A DNA stretch of 22,464 nucleotides from CAYFVR01 sp964346545 (GCA_964346545.1 CAYFVR010000041.1:1-22464); one strand, 5' to 3'; shown: positions 1-8,953, numbered from the stretch's first letter. The notes: generated by a model from the sequence alone, not told the origin. Numbers and translations are program-made.

Positions 1-255
1 TTGTCATCAGGAGTGAGGAAGGGCGTCTTGAAAATTCTTTTGGGGGGCGCATTTGAAGAATACAAGAGAAGGGTTCCTTCTTTTTTTCCACGTTTTTCAT
101 CCTTCGAAGAGCCAGTTCAGTACACTGTAAACCCTAAAGTATACACACGGCATATTTTTAGTGCATTATGGTTTGTTTGGATAGTCGGGATACTTGAGGT
201 AATTGAAGGATTAAGAGAAATTGGATTTTTAGGTCATTTATGGACAATCTATTAA
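1..255 (+). CDS. Unrecognised ORF, possibly the 3' end of a gene cut by the window edge
   Basis: The frame is open from the first base, so the true start may lie outside the window. TTG at base 1 could serve as a start but no upstream sequence is visible. The 84 residues include a hydrophobic stretch at about 52-66 that could be a membrane segment. I recognise no family. The stretch is clearly more AT-rich than the operon that follows, and codon use differs from its neighbours, which fits acquired or decaying DNA. It may be spurious. Confidence 0.25.
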   Translation: MSSGVRKGVLKILLGGAFEEYKRRVPSFFPRFSSFEEPVQYTVNPKVYTRHIFSALWFVWIVGILEVIEGLREIGFLGHLWTIY

Positions 256-383
256 CAATCAGCCTAACCAAACGCTCAACCGGGCAAGTTTTTCTTCGGC
301 TTCGTTCCAGAAAACCTTGCCGGTTACTTCATTTTTCTTTTGCGAAAAATTTCGAATCTCCAAAACCGAACCGTTGGATCGGA

Positions 384-434
384 CGGCGGCCGGTGCCCCC
401 GTCTTTGGGGAAATTTTTTTGAAACCGGCCGCCG
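384..434. repeat. Inverted repeat: 11-bp stem enclosing a second small hairpin and a T run
   Basis: CGGCGGCCGGT at 384-394 is the exact reverse complement of 424-434. Inside the loop, CCCC (397-400) can pair with GGGG (407-410), followed by a run of seven T at 414-420. The inner hairpin plus T run could end transcripts arriving from the left. The outer stem could form an RNA structure in a leader or a DNA cruciform. Confidence 0.5.
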
Positions 435-513
435 GGCCGGGCCGAAGGGGATTCTCGTTTCGGCGAGGGCGTGGCGACGAGAGGAAATTTGGGAATCGCG
501 GCGGCGGCCGCCG

Positions 514-533
514 ATGGCCTTTGCCATTTTTTT
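514..533 (+). terminator. Possible weak intrinsic terminator
   Basis: ATGGC (514-518) pairs with GCCAT (523-527) across a CTTT loop, and a run of seven T (527-533) follows at once. The stem is only five base pairs, so termination would be weak. It lies downstream of the left-edge ORF and upstream of the candidate operon promoter. Confidence 0.3.
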
Positions 534-667
534 GCCTGTAAATTCAGTTGAATTCCGGATTCACTTCCGTCTATCCGTCGGTTTTTCGGTGTTTCGAAAT
601 GTTGCTCTTCTTCGCCGCCGACCGGGTTCGCGGCGATAATTTTCCTCGGGTCGCCGGTAAATCTCGC

Positions 668-696
668 TTGACATTTTTTTACCCAATTGTTACCAA
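668..696 (+). promoter_or_regulatory. Candidate promoter of the act-cco operon
   Basis: A consensus -35 hexamer TTGACA lies at 668-673. A 17-base spacer leads to TACCAA (691-696), a poor -10 element. Transcription would start near 703, giving a leader of roughly 150 bases before actB. I see no clear FNR-type palindrome here, although cbb3 operons are often under FNR or a related regulator. Confidence 0.35.
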
Positions 697-854
697 TCCC
701 GCAACGTCGGGCGGCGCTGGTCGCCGTCGAAACGAGAGCGGTCGCGACGCGGACATGTTTCAACGTCCATCCCGTTTCCCGCCTTCATTTCCGCCATCCG
801 CAGTTCATCATTCAGCCGAACCTTTCGGGTCGCCCCAAGGGAGTCGTATATCGA

Positions 855-3800
855 ATGGATCGTCGAACCTTCCTGAAGATCGCCGGCATTGGCAGTCTTT
901 CCGTCGCCGCCGGCTGTTCCCGTGAACTCCCCGAGAAAACACTCTATTCCCTGGTCCATCATCCGGACGACATGGTCACCGGAAAGCCGACCTGGTACGC
1001 GACCACCTGCCGGGAATGCCCCGCCGGCTGTGGCGTGATCGCCAAAAACCGGGAGGGGCGGGCCATCAAGGTGGAGGGGAACCCCCTGCACCCCATCAAC
1101 CGAGGTTCGCTGTGCATGCGCGGACAGGCGGCCGTTCAGGCCGTGTACCATCCCGACCGGCTCAAGACGCCGCTTCTCCGGGACGGCGACGACTGGCGGC
1201 CCGTCTCCTTCGCCGAAGCCGAGACGATGCTGAAAAATCGGATCGAGGCCGCGCCCGGCCAGGCACGGTTCGTCAGCGAACTGATCGGCGACGTGTTGTA
1301 CGCGGCCATGGCCGGCTTTCAAAACGCCGCCGAATCCCCCGCGCCGCTTCTCTTCGAGCCCTACGCCTACGAGGCGCTGAAGGCCGCCAACCGCGCGGTG
1401 TTCGGGGTGGACGGCCTTCCGTCCTACCGGATGGACGAGGCCGACTGCCTGGTCTCCCTGGGCGCCGACTTCCTGGAAACCTGGCTGTCGCCGGTGGAAT
1501 ACGCCGGGAAGTTCAAGGCCATTCACGCCGTCCACGACGATCAAAAAGCGCCCTTTTTCCACGTCGCGCCGTTCCTTTCCTTGACCGGCGCCAACGCCGA
1601 CGCCTGGCTCTCCTGCCGGCCCGGGGCGGAGGTGGTGGTGGCCATGGGCTGCATCCGCGAGGCGCTGGCGGTGGGACGCGGGGCGGAGCTGCCGGGGAGC
1701 TTCCGGGTCGATCTGGCCGACCTGGTCGAGCCGTTTACTCCGCAAGAGGTCACGCGTCTGGCCGGGGTGGATTCCAAACGCTACTGGCGTCTCTACGCCA
1801 CGCTGCTCGACGCCAAGAAGCCGCTGGCGCTGGGGCAGGGCGTGGGCGCGGACGCCATGGGCGGGCTCCGGGCCAATACGGCGGCCAACCTGCTCAACCT
1901 CGTCCTGGACCCCGCGTTGTCCCGGATCGATTTCGACGTCCGTCACCGGGTGGAAAAGGCCGCGCCCCGTTCGGCGGTCAACGAGTGCTTCGCCGGTCTC
2001 GCCGACGGCGACGGTTCCCTGTTGCTGCTCCACAACGTCAATCCGGCATTTTCTCTTTCCCCGGAGGTTCCGGTGGCCAAGGCCCTGGAACGGGACGACC
2101 TGTTCACCGTCTGCTTTTCCAATTTCATGGACGAAACCGCGGCGATGGCCGATCTAATCTTTCCGGTGAAATCGCCCTTGGAAAGCTGGGACGAGTACGG
2201 CGGAAAGGCCGGGATCGTTTCCACCCTTCAGCCGGCCATGGGCCCGCTGACCGACGCCCCCGCCCTGGGCGACCTGCTGCTTCGGCTGACGCAGGGCAAC
2301 GGGCCGGCCGACATGCGGACGGCGGTTCACGACGCTTTGGCGGCCGACGGAACTTTCGCCAAGGAAACCGAATGGCTGGCGGTCCTCCAGCGCGGCGGCA
2401 AGTTTCCGGAGGCGGAAGAAGCCCAACCGGCCAAGGTGGAACTGACCAAAGCATTCCTGCCGATCCTCCGCGACGCCGCGCCGACCGAGGAAGCGGAGAC
2501 GCCGCTGCTCATCGCCGCGCCCTCCATCCGCTTTTTCGACGGCCGGAACGCCAACCGCTCGTGGCTGGCGGAGTATCCCGACCCCATCACCAAGGTGGCC
2601 TGGCAGTCCACCGTGACGATGCATCCCGAGACGCGGGATGAACTGGGCGCGCGGGACGGACAGCATGTGGACGTGGAAACCGAAACCGGAACGGTTCGAA
2701 CCGCCGCCTACGGTTACGAGGGGGTTCGCCCCGGCGTGCTGGTGATGAACGTGGGCCAGGGCCACACCGCCTACGGCCGCTACGCCAAGGGATTCGGGGC
2801 CAACCCGATGACCCTGCTGCCGGGGAAAACCGGACCCGAAGGCATTCCCGCGCTGACCGCGGCCGTTTCCGGCCTGAAGCGGACGGGGAAGAAGCCGGCG
2901 CTGCCCCACACCGACGGCAGCAAAACCCAGCACGGCCGGACCCTGGCCATCGCCATGCCCATGGCCGATCTCAAAAAGGCCCATGGCCCGGCGAAGGGGC
3001 GCGACGCGACGAGCCATGGCGGTCGCGGAAACGGCGCGGAGAGTCACGGCGGCGGCCACGGCGCCCACGACAAGTACGCGGCCGCGCACGAAATCCAGGT
3101 CCACGCCGGCGGCGGCTTTGGGATGCACGAATATCCCTTCGTGCTTCCGCTGCCCGAGGGATACAACGACCGGCGGGACGTCTATCCGTCCCACGAGCAC
3201 CACGACGACTACCGCTGGGGCATGGCCATCGATCTGGACCGTTGCATCGGCTGCGGGGCCTGTTCCGTGGCCTGCTACGCCGAGAACAACCTGGGCGTGG
3301 TCGGCGAGGAGCGGATCGTGGAGGGCCGGGAAATGTCCTGGCTTCGCATCGAACGGTACCACGATCCCGGCCGGATGGAGCGGGTCACCTTTTTCCCCAT
3401 GCTCTGCCAGCACTGCGACAACGCCCCCTGCGAGTCGGTCTGCCCGGTCTACGCGCCCCACCACGGCAAGGAGGGGATGAACAACCAGATCTACAACCGT
3501 TGCATCGGAACCCGATATTGTTCCCAGAACTGCCCCTACAAGGTGCGGCGCTTCAACTGGTTCGACTGGGACTGGCCCAGTCCCCTGAACCTCCAGCTCA
3601 ACCCCGACGTCACCGTCCGAAGCAAGGGCGTCATGGAGAAATGCTCCTTCTGCGTCCAGCGGATCAAGGAGGGGCACGACGACGCCAAGGACGAGGGGCG
3701 GCGCATTCGGGACGGAGAGATCGTTACGGCCTGCGCCCAGACCTGCCCCACCGGGGCGATCACCTTCGGGAACCTGGCCGATCCCCACAGTCGGGTCCGC

Positions 3801-3896
3801 CGGCGAATCGACAATCGTCGGGCCTACCAGGCGCTGGGCTATCTCAACACCAAGCCGGCCGTCATCTATCTGAAAAAGGTCATCCAGGAGATCTGA
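855..3896 (+). CDS. actB: Alternative complex III subunit ActB (molybdopterin-like domain fused to iron-sulfur domain)
   Basis: ActB carries the iron-sulfur clusters of alternative complex III, which oxidises quinol and reduces periplasmic cytochrome c or an oxidase. I chose ATG 855 because it opens a twin-arginine signal (RRTFLK at residues 3-8) ending in a lipobox-like VAAGC (Cys21), with AAGGGAG 11 bases upstream. The frame runs open further upstream without support. Residues 52-87 hold a 4Fe-4S motif (Cys52, 55, 59, 87) at the head of a molybdopterin-oxidoreductase-like domain; known ActB proteins bind no molybdenum. A histidine/glycine-rich linker covers about 709-790. The C-terminal ferredoxin-like domain starts with the cysteine cluster at 797-807 and has further clusters from Cys851, near 879 and toward the end. 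The length, 1013 residues, is normal for the fused B1-B2 form. actC follows 4 bases later. Confidence 0.93.
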   Translation: MDRRTFLKIAGIGSLSVAAGCSRELPEKTLYSLVHHPDDMVTGKPTWYATTCRECPAGCGVIAKNREGRAIKVEGNPLHPINRGSLCMRGQAAVQAVYHPDRLKTPLLRDGDDWRPVSFAEAETMLKNRIEAAPGQARFVSELIGDVLYAAMAGFQNAAESPAPLLFEPYAYEALKAANRAVFGVDGLPSYRMDEADCLVSLGADFLETWLSPVEYAGKFKAIHAVHDDQKAPFFHVAPFLSLTGANADAWLSCRPGAEVVVAMGCIREALAVGRGAELPGSFRVDLADLVEPFTPQEVTRLAGVDSKRYWRLYATLLDAKKPLALGQGVGADAMGGLRANTAANLLNLVLDPALSRIDFDVRHRVEKAAPRSAVNECFAGLADGDGSLLLLHNVNPAFSLSPEVPVAKALERDDLFTVCFSNFMDETAAMADLIFPVKSPLESWDEYGGKAGIVSTLQPAMGPLTDAPALGDLLLRLTQGNGPADMRTAVHDALAADGTFAKETEWLAVLQRGGKFPEAEEAQPAKVELTKAFLPILRDAAPTEEAETPLLIAAPSIRFFDGRNANRSWLAEYPDPITKVAWQSTVTMHPETRDELGARDGQHVDVETETGTVRTAAYGYEGVRPGVLVMNVGQGHTAYGRYAKGFGANPMTLLPGKTGPEGIPALTAAVSGLKRTGKKPALPHTDGSKTQHGRTLAIAMPMADLKKAHGPAKGRDATSHGGRGNGAESHGGGHGAHDKYAAAHEIQVHAGGGFGMHEYPFVLPLPEGYNDRRDVYPSHEHHDDYRWGMAIDLDRCIGCGACSVACYAENNLGVVGEERIVEGREMSWLRIERYHDPGRMERVTFFPMLCQHCDNAPCESVCPVYAPHHGKEGMNNQIYNRCIGTRYCSQNCPYKVRRFNWFDWDWPSPLNLQLNPDVTVRSKGVMEKCSFCVQRIKEGHDDAKDEGRRIRDGEIVTACAQTCPTGAITFGNLADPHSRVRRRIDNRRAYQALGYLNTKPAVIYLKKVIQEI

Positions 3897-3900
3897 TCGC

Positions 3901-5217
3901 ATGGCCCAATTGACTCCCGCCAAAATCGACAACACCGTCCTGGCGACTCTGAGCCCGGCCCCGGCCCGCTACTGGGCCGTGATCGGCCTGCTGTTCGTGG
4001 GCGCCTTCATCGGCCTGTGCTGCTGGATGTACCAGATTTACACGGGCATCGGCGTCGGCGGCCAGAACAACCCGGTGGCCTGGGGAACCTACCTGATCAA
4101 CTTCGTCTTCTGGGTGGGCATCGCACACTCCGGGACGCTGATCTCGGCCATTCTCTTTCTGTTCCGGGCCGGCTGGCGCAACCCCATCGCCCGGGCCGCC
4201 GAAACCATGACGGTCTTCGCCGTCTGCACCGCCGGCCTCTTTCCGCTGATCCACCTGGGGCGGGTTTGGCTGGTCTACTTCATGATTCCCTACCCGAACC
4301 AGCGGAACCTCTGGCCCAATTTCCAGTCGCCGCTGATGTTCGACATCGTGGCCATCTCCACCTACCTGACCGTGAGCGCTCTGTTCTGGTACACCGGCAT
4401 GATTCCGGACCTGGCCACCGTGCGGGACCGCGCCTCGGGAACCCGAAAGAAGATCTTCCGAGTGCTCTCCCTGGGCTGGACCGGCAAGTTCGAGCAGTGG
4501 CGGCACTACGTCCGGGCCTACCTGTTCTTCGCGGCCCTGGCCACGCCCCTGGTCATCTCGGTCCACAGCGTGGTTTCCTGGGACTTCGGGCTGGGCATCG
4601 TGCCCGGCTGGCATTCCACCATCTTCGCGCCCTACTTCGTGGCCGGCGCCATCCATTCCGGCTTGGCGATGGTGCTGACGCTGATGATTCCCATGCGGTC
4701 CATCTTCAAGCTCGAAGAGATTATCACGATGAAGATTTTGGAGGCGGTGGCCAAGACCATCATCCTGACCGGGATGATCGTGGGCTACGCCTACCTGGTG
4801 GAAATTTTCATCGCCTGGTACAGCTTCAACCCGGTGGAGCAAGAGTCCTTCTTCTGGCGGATCTTCGGGGGCTACGGGCTGGAGTTCTGGATCATGTTCA
4901 CCTGCAACGTGATCGTGCCGATCTTCTTCTTCGTGAAGAAATTCCGGACGAACATCAAGTGGCTCTTCGGGATTTCCCTCCTGGTCAACGTGGGCATGTG
5001 GTACGAGCGGTTCGTCATCATCGTCGGCGGGGTCGCCCACGATTTCGTTCCCCACGCCTGGGGGCTCTATTCGCCCTCGCTGGTGGAATACGGCATCATG
5101 TTCGGCACCTTCTGCATGTTTTTCATGCTGTTCCTGCTTTTCGTCAAACACATGCCCTCCGTCTCCATGACCGAGATGAAGGAGGCGCTCAGCTCGGGAG
5201 GATCCGATGGGCACTAA
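3901..5217 (+). CDS. actC: Alternative complex III subunit ActC (NrfD-like quinol-binding membrane protein)
   Basis: A polytopic inner-membrane protein of 438 residues with about ten hydrophobic helices, of the NrfD/PsrC family. In alternative complex III, ActC provides a quinol-binding site next to the ActB iron-sulfur clusters. ATG 3901 is preceded by AGGAG at 3886-3890, inside the actB end. Repeated short aromatic and charged loops between helices and the position straight after actB and before a DUF3341 gene separate it from polysulfide reductase or DMSO reductase anchors. Its last 11 bases overlap actD, which suggests translational coupling. Confidence 0.92.
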   Translation: MAQLTPAKIDNTVLATLSPAPARYWAVIGLLFVGAFIGLCCWMYQIYTGIGVGGQNNPVAWGTYLINFVFWVGIAHSGTLISAILFLFRAGWRNPIARAAETMTVFAVCTAGLFPLIHLGRVWLVYFMIPYPNQRNLWPNFQSPLMFDIVAISTYLTVSALFWYTGMIPDLATVRDRASGTRKKIFRVLSLGWTGKFEQWRHYVRAYLFFAALATPLVISVHSVVSWDFGLGIVPGWHSTIFAPYFVAGAIHSGLAMVLTLMIPMRSIFKLEEIITMKILEAVAKTIILTGMIVGYAYLVEIFIAWYSFNPVEQESFFWRIFGGYGLEFWIMFTCNVIVPIFFFVKKFRTNIKWLFGISLLVNVGMWYERFVIIVGGVAHDFVPHAWGLYSPSLVEYGIMFGTFCMFFMLFLLFVKHMPSVSMTEMKEALSSGGSDGH

Positions 5218-5740
5218 GCGCTACGTGATGGGGCTGTTCACCGAGGAGGATCGGGTGGTCTCGACCTTGGCCGACCTCAAGGCGTCGGCCTGGAAGCTCC
5301 ACGAGGTCCACGGGCCGTATCCCAGCCACCGGATTCTGGACGCCCTGAAAATGCCCAAAAGCCGGGTGGGCCTGTTCACCCTGGGCGGCGGCATTCTGGG
5401 CATGCTCGCCGGCTACGGATTGGCCATCTTCACGGCGGTCCAGTGGAAGCTCATCGTCAGCGGGAAACCGGTTGTGGCGCCGATTCCCTTCTTCATCGTG
5501 GGATACGAGATGACGATTCTCTTCGGCGTCCTGGGCACGGTGCTCGGGCTGCTGCTGACGGCCAAACTGCCGGAATTCAAAAGCCTGAAGCTTTATGACG
5601 AGCGCTGTTCCGGCGAGCATTTCGGCGTGGTGGCCGTCTGCGAACCGGAGGGCGAAGCGGAACTCCTCGAATTTTTTCGGGAACGGGGCGGCGAGGCCCG
5701 GACCTTGGAAGATCCCGCCGCCGCCGCGGCGACGACCTGA
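5207..5740 (+). CDS. actD: Alternative complex III subunit ActD (DUF3341)
   Basis: A 177-residue protein with a soluble N-terminal part that begins YVMGLF and contains the HEVHGPYP segment typical of DUF3341. Two membrane helices follow at about 55-80 and 96-120, then a short soluble tail. ActD is a structural subunit packed against ActC and carries no cofactor. The ATG at 5207 has GGAGGA at 5197-5202 and overlaps the actC end by 11 bases. The tail ends in a run of alanines and threonines that probably has no fixed structure. Confidence 0.92.
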   Translation: MGTKRYVMGLFTEEDRVVSTLADLKASAWKLHEVHGPYPSHRILDALKMPKSRVGLFTLGGGILGMLAGYGLAIFTAVQWKLIVSGKPVVAPIPFFIVGYEMTILFGVLGTVLGLLLTAKLPEFKSLKLYDERCSGEHFGVVAVCEPEGEAELLEFFRERGGEARTLEDPAAAAATT

Positions 5741-5780
5741 ACCGGTTTTCCCGGACGTCAACCGAAGGGACGCAATCGAT

Positions 5781-6959
5781 ATGGGAAAGACCAACCCTTT
5801 TTTTCTGTTCAGCGGCATTCTGGTGCTGGCGGGCCTCGCCGGTTTTCTGCTGCTGCTCGGCTTCGATCAGCCGGAACGGGCCTGGCAGATCTATCTGGTC
5901 AATTTTCTGTTCTGGTCGGCGGTGGCCCAGGGCGGCCTGCTGTTTTCCATGATCATGCACGTGACCAAGGCCCGCTGGAGCGAGGCGGTGCAAAATCTGT
6001 CGGAGACCTTCGCCGCCTTTTTCCCCATCTCTCTGGTCGCATTTTTGGCGCTATTTCTGGGCCGGGAGCACCTGTTTCCCTGGCTGCACGCCGACCTGGG
6101 TCCCAAGGCCGTCTGGCTCAACCTGCCCTTCCTTTTTATCCGTGATTTGGTCGGCCTTCTCCTGCTGTACGGACTGGGCATCGCCTACGTCCGTTTCGCC
6201 TTTCGGGCCAAGGTGGCGGCGGGAAAGGCCGGCGGCTTGCTTCGGCTGCTGGTGGGCAAGCCGGCGGACCCGGAAGTCTGCCGGGTCGGCATGACCCGAA
6301 CGGCCATCGCCTACATGTTCGCCTACGCGGCGGTCCTCTCCCTCATCAGCTTCGACCTGGTGATGAGCATGGACCCCCACTTTATCTCGACCCTGTTCGG
6401 CGGCTATTTTTTCATCAAGGCGCTGTTCGTGGGGCTTGGGGCGCTGATCATCATCGCCTCGGCGGTCTCCCTTTCCCTGGGAACCCGGGCGCAACTGACG
6501 CCGGCCCATTTCCACGACGTGGGCAAGCTGTTTTTCGCCTTCACCATCGTCTGGGCCTATTTCCTCTACGCCCAGGTGCTGGTGATCTGGTACGGAAACG
6601 TGCCCGAGGAAACCCATTTTTTGCTGCAACGGTTTGAGTACGCCGGGTGGAAGTTCGTGCTGGTTTTGGCCTTCCTGATGGCCTTCGTGGTCCCCTTTTT
6701 CGTGCTCATCAACGAGCGGGCCAAGAAAACCCCGATTTTGATGCTGGTGGTCTGTTCCCTGGCCCTGACCGGCATTTGGCTGGAGAACCTGCTGCTCATC
6801 GGACCGCCCCTGCACTACGACACCGGAAGCCTCTCGCTCCGGATCTTCGACGTGCTCATCAGCCTGGGCTTCCTGGGGCTGATGGCCATGGCCGTCAGCG
6901 GCGCGTTGCGGGCGTTTCCGGAACTGATTTTCAAAGCCGAAGAGAAGGTGGCGCAATGA
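5781..6959 (+). CDS. actF: Alternative complex III subunit ActF (second NrfD-like membrane protein)
   Basis: A 392-residue membrane protein with about ten helices, homologous in outline to ActC and shorter, as expected for ActF. It stabilises the complex and may contribute a proton path. The frame is open from 5595, inside actD, but that upstream part is a shadow of actD; ATG 5781 has AAGGGA at 5765-5770. The interhelix loop with MSMDPHFIS and the following GGYF segment are characteristic of this subunit. The stop codon overlaps the actA start by 4 bases (ATGA at 6956-6959). Confidence 0.9.
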   Translation: MGKTNPFFLFSGILVLAGLAGFLLLLGFDQPERAWQIYLVNFLFWSAVAQGGLLFSMIMHVTKARWSEAVQNLSETFAAFFPISLVAFLALFLGREHLFPWLHADLGPKAVWLNLPFLFIRDLVGLLLLYGLGIAYVRFAFRAKVAAGKAGGLLRLLVGKPADPEVCRVGMTRTAIAYMFAYAAVLSLISFDLVMSMDPHFISTLFGGYFFIKALFVGLGALIIIASAVSLSLGTRAQLTPAHFHDVGKLFFAFTIVWAYFLYAQVLVIWYGNVPEETHFLLQRFEYAGWKFVLVLAFLMAFVVPFFVLINERAKKTPILMLVVCSLALTGIWLENLLLIGPPLHYDTGSLSLRIFDVLISLGFLGLMAMAVSGALRAFPELIFKAEEKVAQ

Positions 6960-7498
6960 CCGTATTCCACCGCATGGGGGCCTTCCTCCGGGACAACCGG
7001 GGCCTGATCGGCTGGATCGGCCTCCTGGTTCTGTTGACCCTGGCCTTTCTCTACCTGTTCTACGCGCCGCCCCAGACCGATATCGGCAAGGAGCAGCCCA
7101 TTCCCTTCAGCCACCGGCTGCACGCGGGCCACAAGAACGTTCAGTGCCAGTTCTGCCATCCCTACGTGGAGCGCTCCCGCCATCCCGGGATTCCGCCGGT
7201 GGAAAAGTGTTTGTACTGTCACGAGTACATCATCGCCAACCATCCCTGGATTCAGAAAGAGCACGAATACCACGACACCGAAACGTCCACGCCTTGGCGC
7301 AAGGTCAATTACCTGCCCGAGCATGTGCTGTTCAACCACAAGCGGCACATCCGCTACGGGTTCGAGTGCGAAGCCTGCCATGGGCAGGTGGAAACCATGG
7401 ACCGCATCAAGGGCGTCCAGTTCAAAATGGGCTTTTGCATCAACTGTCACCAGGAAAACAACGCCAACCTGGACTGCTGGCTGGCCTGTCACAGCTAA
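6956..7498 (+). CDS. actA: Multihaem cytochrome c subunit ActA of alternative complex III
   Basis: A 180-residue membrane-anchored cytochrome with one helix (about 17-36) and a periplasmic haem domain. It has four standard CXXCH motifs, at residues 64-68, 85-89, 138-142 and 161-165. A fifth, at 174-179, is spelled CWLACH, a CX3CH spacing. ActA proteins normally bind five haems and pass electrons from ActB to ActE or to an oxidase. Here actA sits at the end of the act block and not in front of actB. Its start overlaps the actF stop. Identification rests on haem number, size, anchor and position. Confidence 0.88.
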   Translation: MTVFHRMGAFLRDNRGLIGWIGLLVLLTLAFLYLFYAPPQTDIGKEQPIPFSHRLHAGHKNVQCQFCHPYVERSRHPGIPPVEKCLYCHEYIIANHPWIQKEHEYHDTETSTPWRKVNYLPEHVLFNHKRHIRYGFECEACHGQVETMDRIKGVQFKMGFCINCHQENNANLDCWLACHS

Positions 7499-7579
7499 CC
7501 GAACGGTTATTCCGCGGGCGTCGCCTCGGCCGCCGGGCCGGCGTTTCCCGCGAACATCCCGCGCAAGGAGAACTTTCGT

Positions 7580-8953
7580 ATGACATCCGTTGGGATTCGT
7601 TTGCCCGAGGAGAATCGCACGGCCATGCTTTTCTTCCTCACCTCCGCCTTCTGGATGATCGTGGCCACCGGCGCCGGGCTTCTGGGGGCGACCGTGCTGA
7701 TCGCGCCCGATCTGACCACCGGCATCGGCTGGCTGGTCTTCGGCCGCATCCGGCCCATCCACGTCAACCTGGTGCTGTTCGGCTTCGTGACGCCGGGCTT
7801 GGTGGGGGCGGCCTTTTACTACGTGCCCCGGCTGCTGCGAACCTCGCTGTTCAGCGAACGACTCGGCGCGGCGACGGTGCTGCTGTGGAACCTGACCCTG
7901 GTGGCCGCGGTGGTCACCCTGGCCGCCGGCCACACCCAGGCCCGGGAATACGCCGAGCTGATCTGGCCGGTGGACATGCTGGTGGTCACCGTGTTCGCCC
8001 TGGTCTTCATCAATTTCCTCCTGACCATCAACAAGCGGGAGGAAAAGATATTGTACGTGTCGGTCTGGTACTCCTGCGGCGCGATTCTGCTGACCGGCAT
8101 CACCTACATTTTGGGCAACGTGATCTGGCGGCCGGACACCGGGGCGCTCGCCGGCATTCCCGACGCCATCCTTCTCTGGTTTTACGGCCATAACATCTTC
8201 GGCCTGCTGCTGACGCCGCTTTCCATCGGCGTGGCCTACTACGTGATTCCCCGGGCGACCCGGAATCCGCTCTACAGCCACACCCTTTCGCTGATCGGCT
8301 TTTGGTCGCTGATCATCGTCTACACCCACATCGGGACCCACCACCTGTTGCAGGTGCCGGTGCCCACCTGGGCCAAGGTGATCGGCATCGTGGACAGCAT
8401 CGGCATGGTGATTCCGGTCATGGTCTTCCTGATCAACATCTGGTACACGGCCAAGGACAAGCTGGGCGAAATTCACGCCGACATCTCCGCCAAGTTCGTC
8501 TTCACCGGCACCATCATGTACTTTTTCGTGAGCATCCAGGGCTCCATGATGGCGCTGCCCCAGGTGCAGCGGATCACCCACTTCAACAACTGGGTGGTGG
8601 GCCACGCCCACATCGGCGTGCTGGCCTTCGCCGGAATGACCGCCCTGGGCGGCATCTACTACGTGCTGCCCCGGATTCTGGGCCGGCCGCTGTACAGCCG
8701 ATTTTTGGCCGATCTTCAATACTGGCTGGTGCTCATCGGCGTCAGCGGCTTCGCCATCGTGCTCACCATCGTGGGGCTGATCCAGGGAACGGCCTGGTGG
8801 AGCGGGGAAACGGTGTACCGGGTCTTGCCACAGGTTCACATCTACTACGTGCTTCGCGCCGCCCTGGGGGTGCTGATCTTCACCAGCGCCTTCATCGGCT
8901 TCTACAACATCTACAAAACCATCGTTTCCAGACCGGAAGAGGTCTCGTCATGA
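7580..8953 (+). CDS. ccoN: cbb3-type cytochrome c oxidase catalytic subunit CcoN
   Basis: This is the catalytic haem-copper subunit that reduces oxygen to water and pumps protons. The 457-residue protein has about 12 helices. The expected ligands are visible: His61 and His344 for the low-spin haem, His342 for the active-site haem, His204 (in FYGHN) and His254-His255 for copper B. Tyr248 lies where cbb3 enzymes carry the cross-linked active-site tyrosine, which separates it from A- and B-type oxidases. FYGHN and the HH pair also argue against nitric oxide reductase NorB. ATG 7580 has AAGGAG at 7565-7570. Its stop overlaps the ccoO start (ATGA). Confidence 0.93.
   Translation: MTSVGIRLPEENRTAMLFFLTSAFWMIVATGAGLLGATVLIAPDLTTGIGWLVFGRIRPIHVNLVLFGFVTPGLVGAAFYYVPRLLRTSLFSERLGAATVLLWNLTLVAAVVTLAAGHTQAREYAELIWPVDMLVVTVFALVFINFLLTINKREEKILYVSVWYSCGAILLTGITYILGNVIWRPDTGALAGIPDAILLWFYGHNIFGLLLTPLSIGVAYYVIPRATRNPLYSHTLSLIGFWSLIIVYTHIGTHHLLQVPVPTWAKVIGIVDSIGMVIPVMVFLINIWYTAKDKLGEIHADISAKFVFTGTIMYFFVSIQGSMMALPQVQRITHFNNWVVGHAHIGVLAFAGMTALGGIYYVLPRILGRPLYSRFLADLQYWLVLIGVSGFAIVLTIVGLIQGTAWWSGETVYRVLPQVHIYYVLRAALGVLIFTSAFIGFYNIYKTIVSRPEEVSS

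Larger units (their letters stand above)
256..854. other. Non-coding region upstream of the respiratory operon
   Basis: About 600 bases without a convincing gene. Short frames on both strands lack ribosome binding sites and recognisable protein features. The region holds an 11-bp inverted repeat (384-434), a short hairpin followed by seven T (514-533), and a candidate promoter at 668-696. GC content rises sharply from about base 380. Confidence 0.6.

Noticed and set aside
329..763. Minus-strand ORF of 144 codons in the upstream non-coding region
   Set aside because: No ribosome binding site or recognisable feature; composition looks like translated non-coding DNA.
2154..3935. Minus-strand open frame of 593 codons opposite actB
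   Set aside because: It lies fully antisense to a well-supported gene, has low-complexity composition rich in Gly, Val, Asp and Arg typical of antisense frames in GC-rich DNA, and shows no motif.
855..5217. Reading actB-actC as polysulfide, thiosulfate or DMSO reductase subunits
   Set aside because: The fused molybdopterin-like and ferredoxin-like protein, DUF3341 (actD), a second NrfD-like protein and pentahaem-type and monohaem cytochromes together define alternative complex III.
7580..8953. Reading ccoN as nitric oxide reductase NorB
   Set aside because: The copper ligand context FYGHN, the GTHH pair and Tyr248 match cbb3 oxidase, and a CcoO-type cytochrome and ccoI are present.
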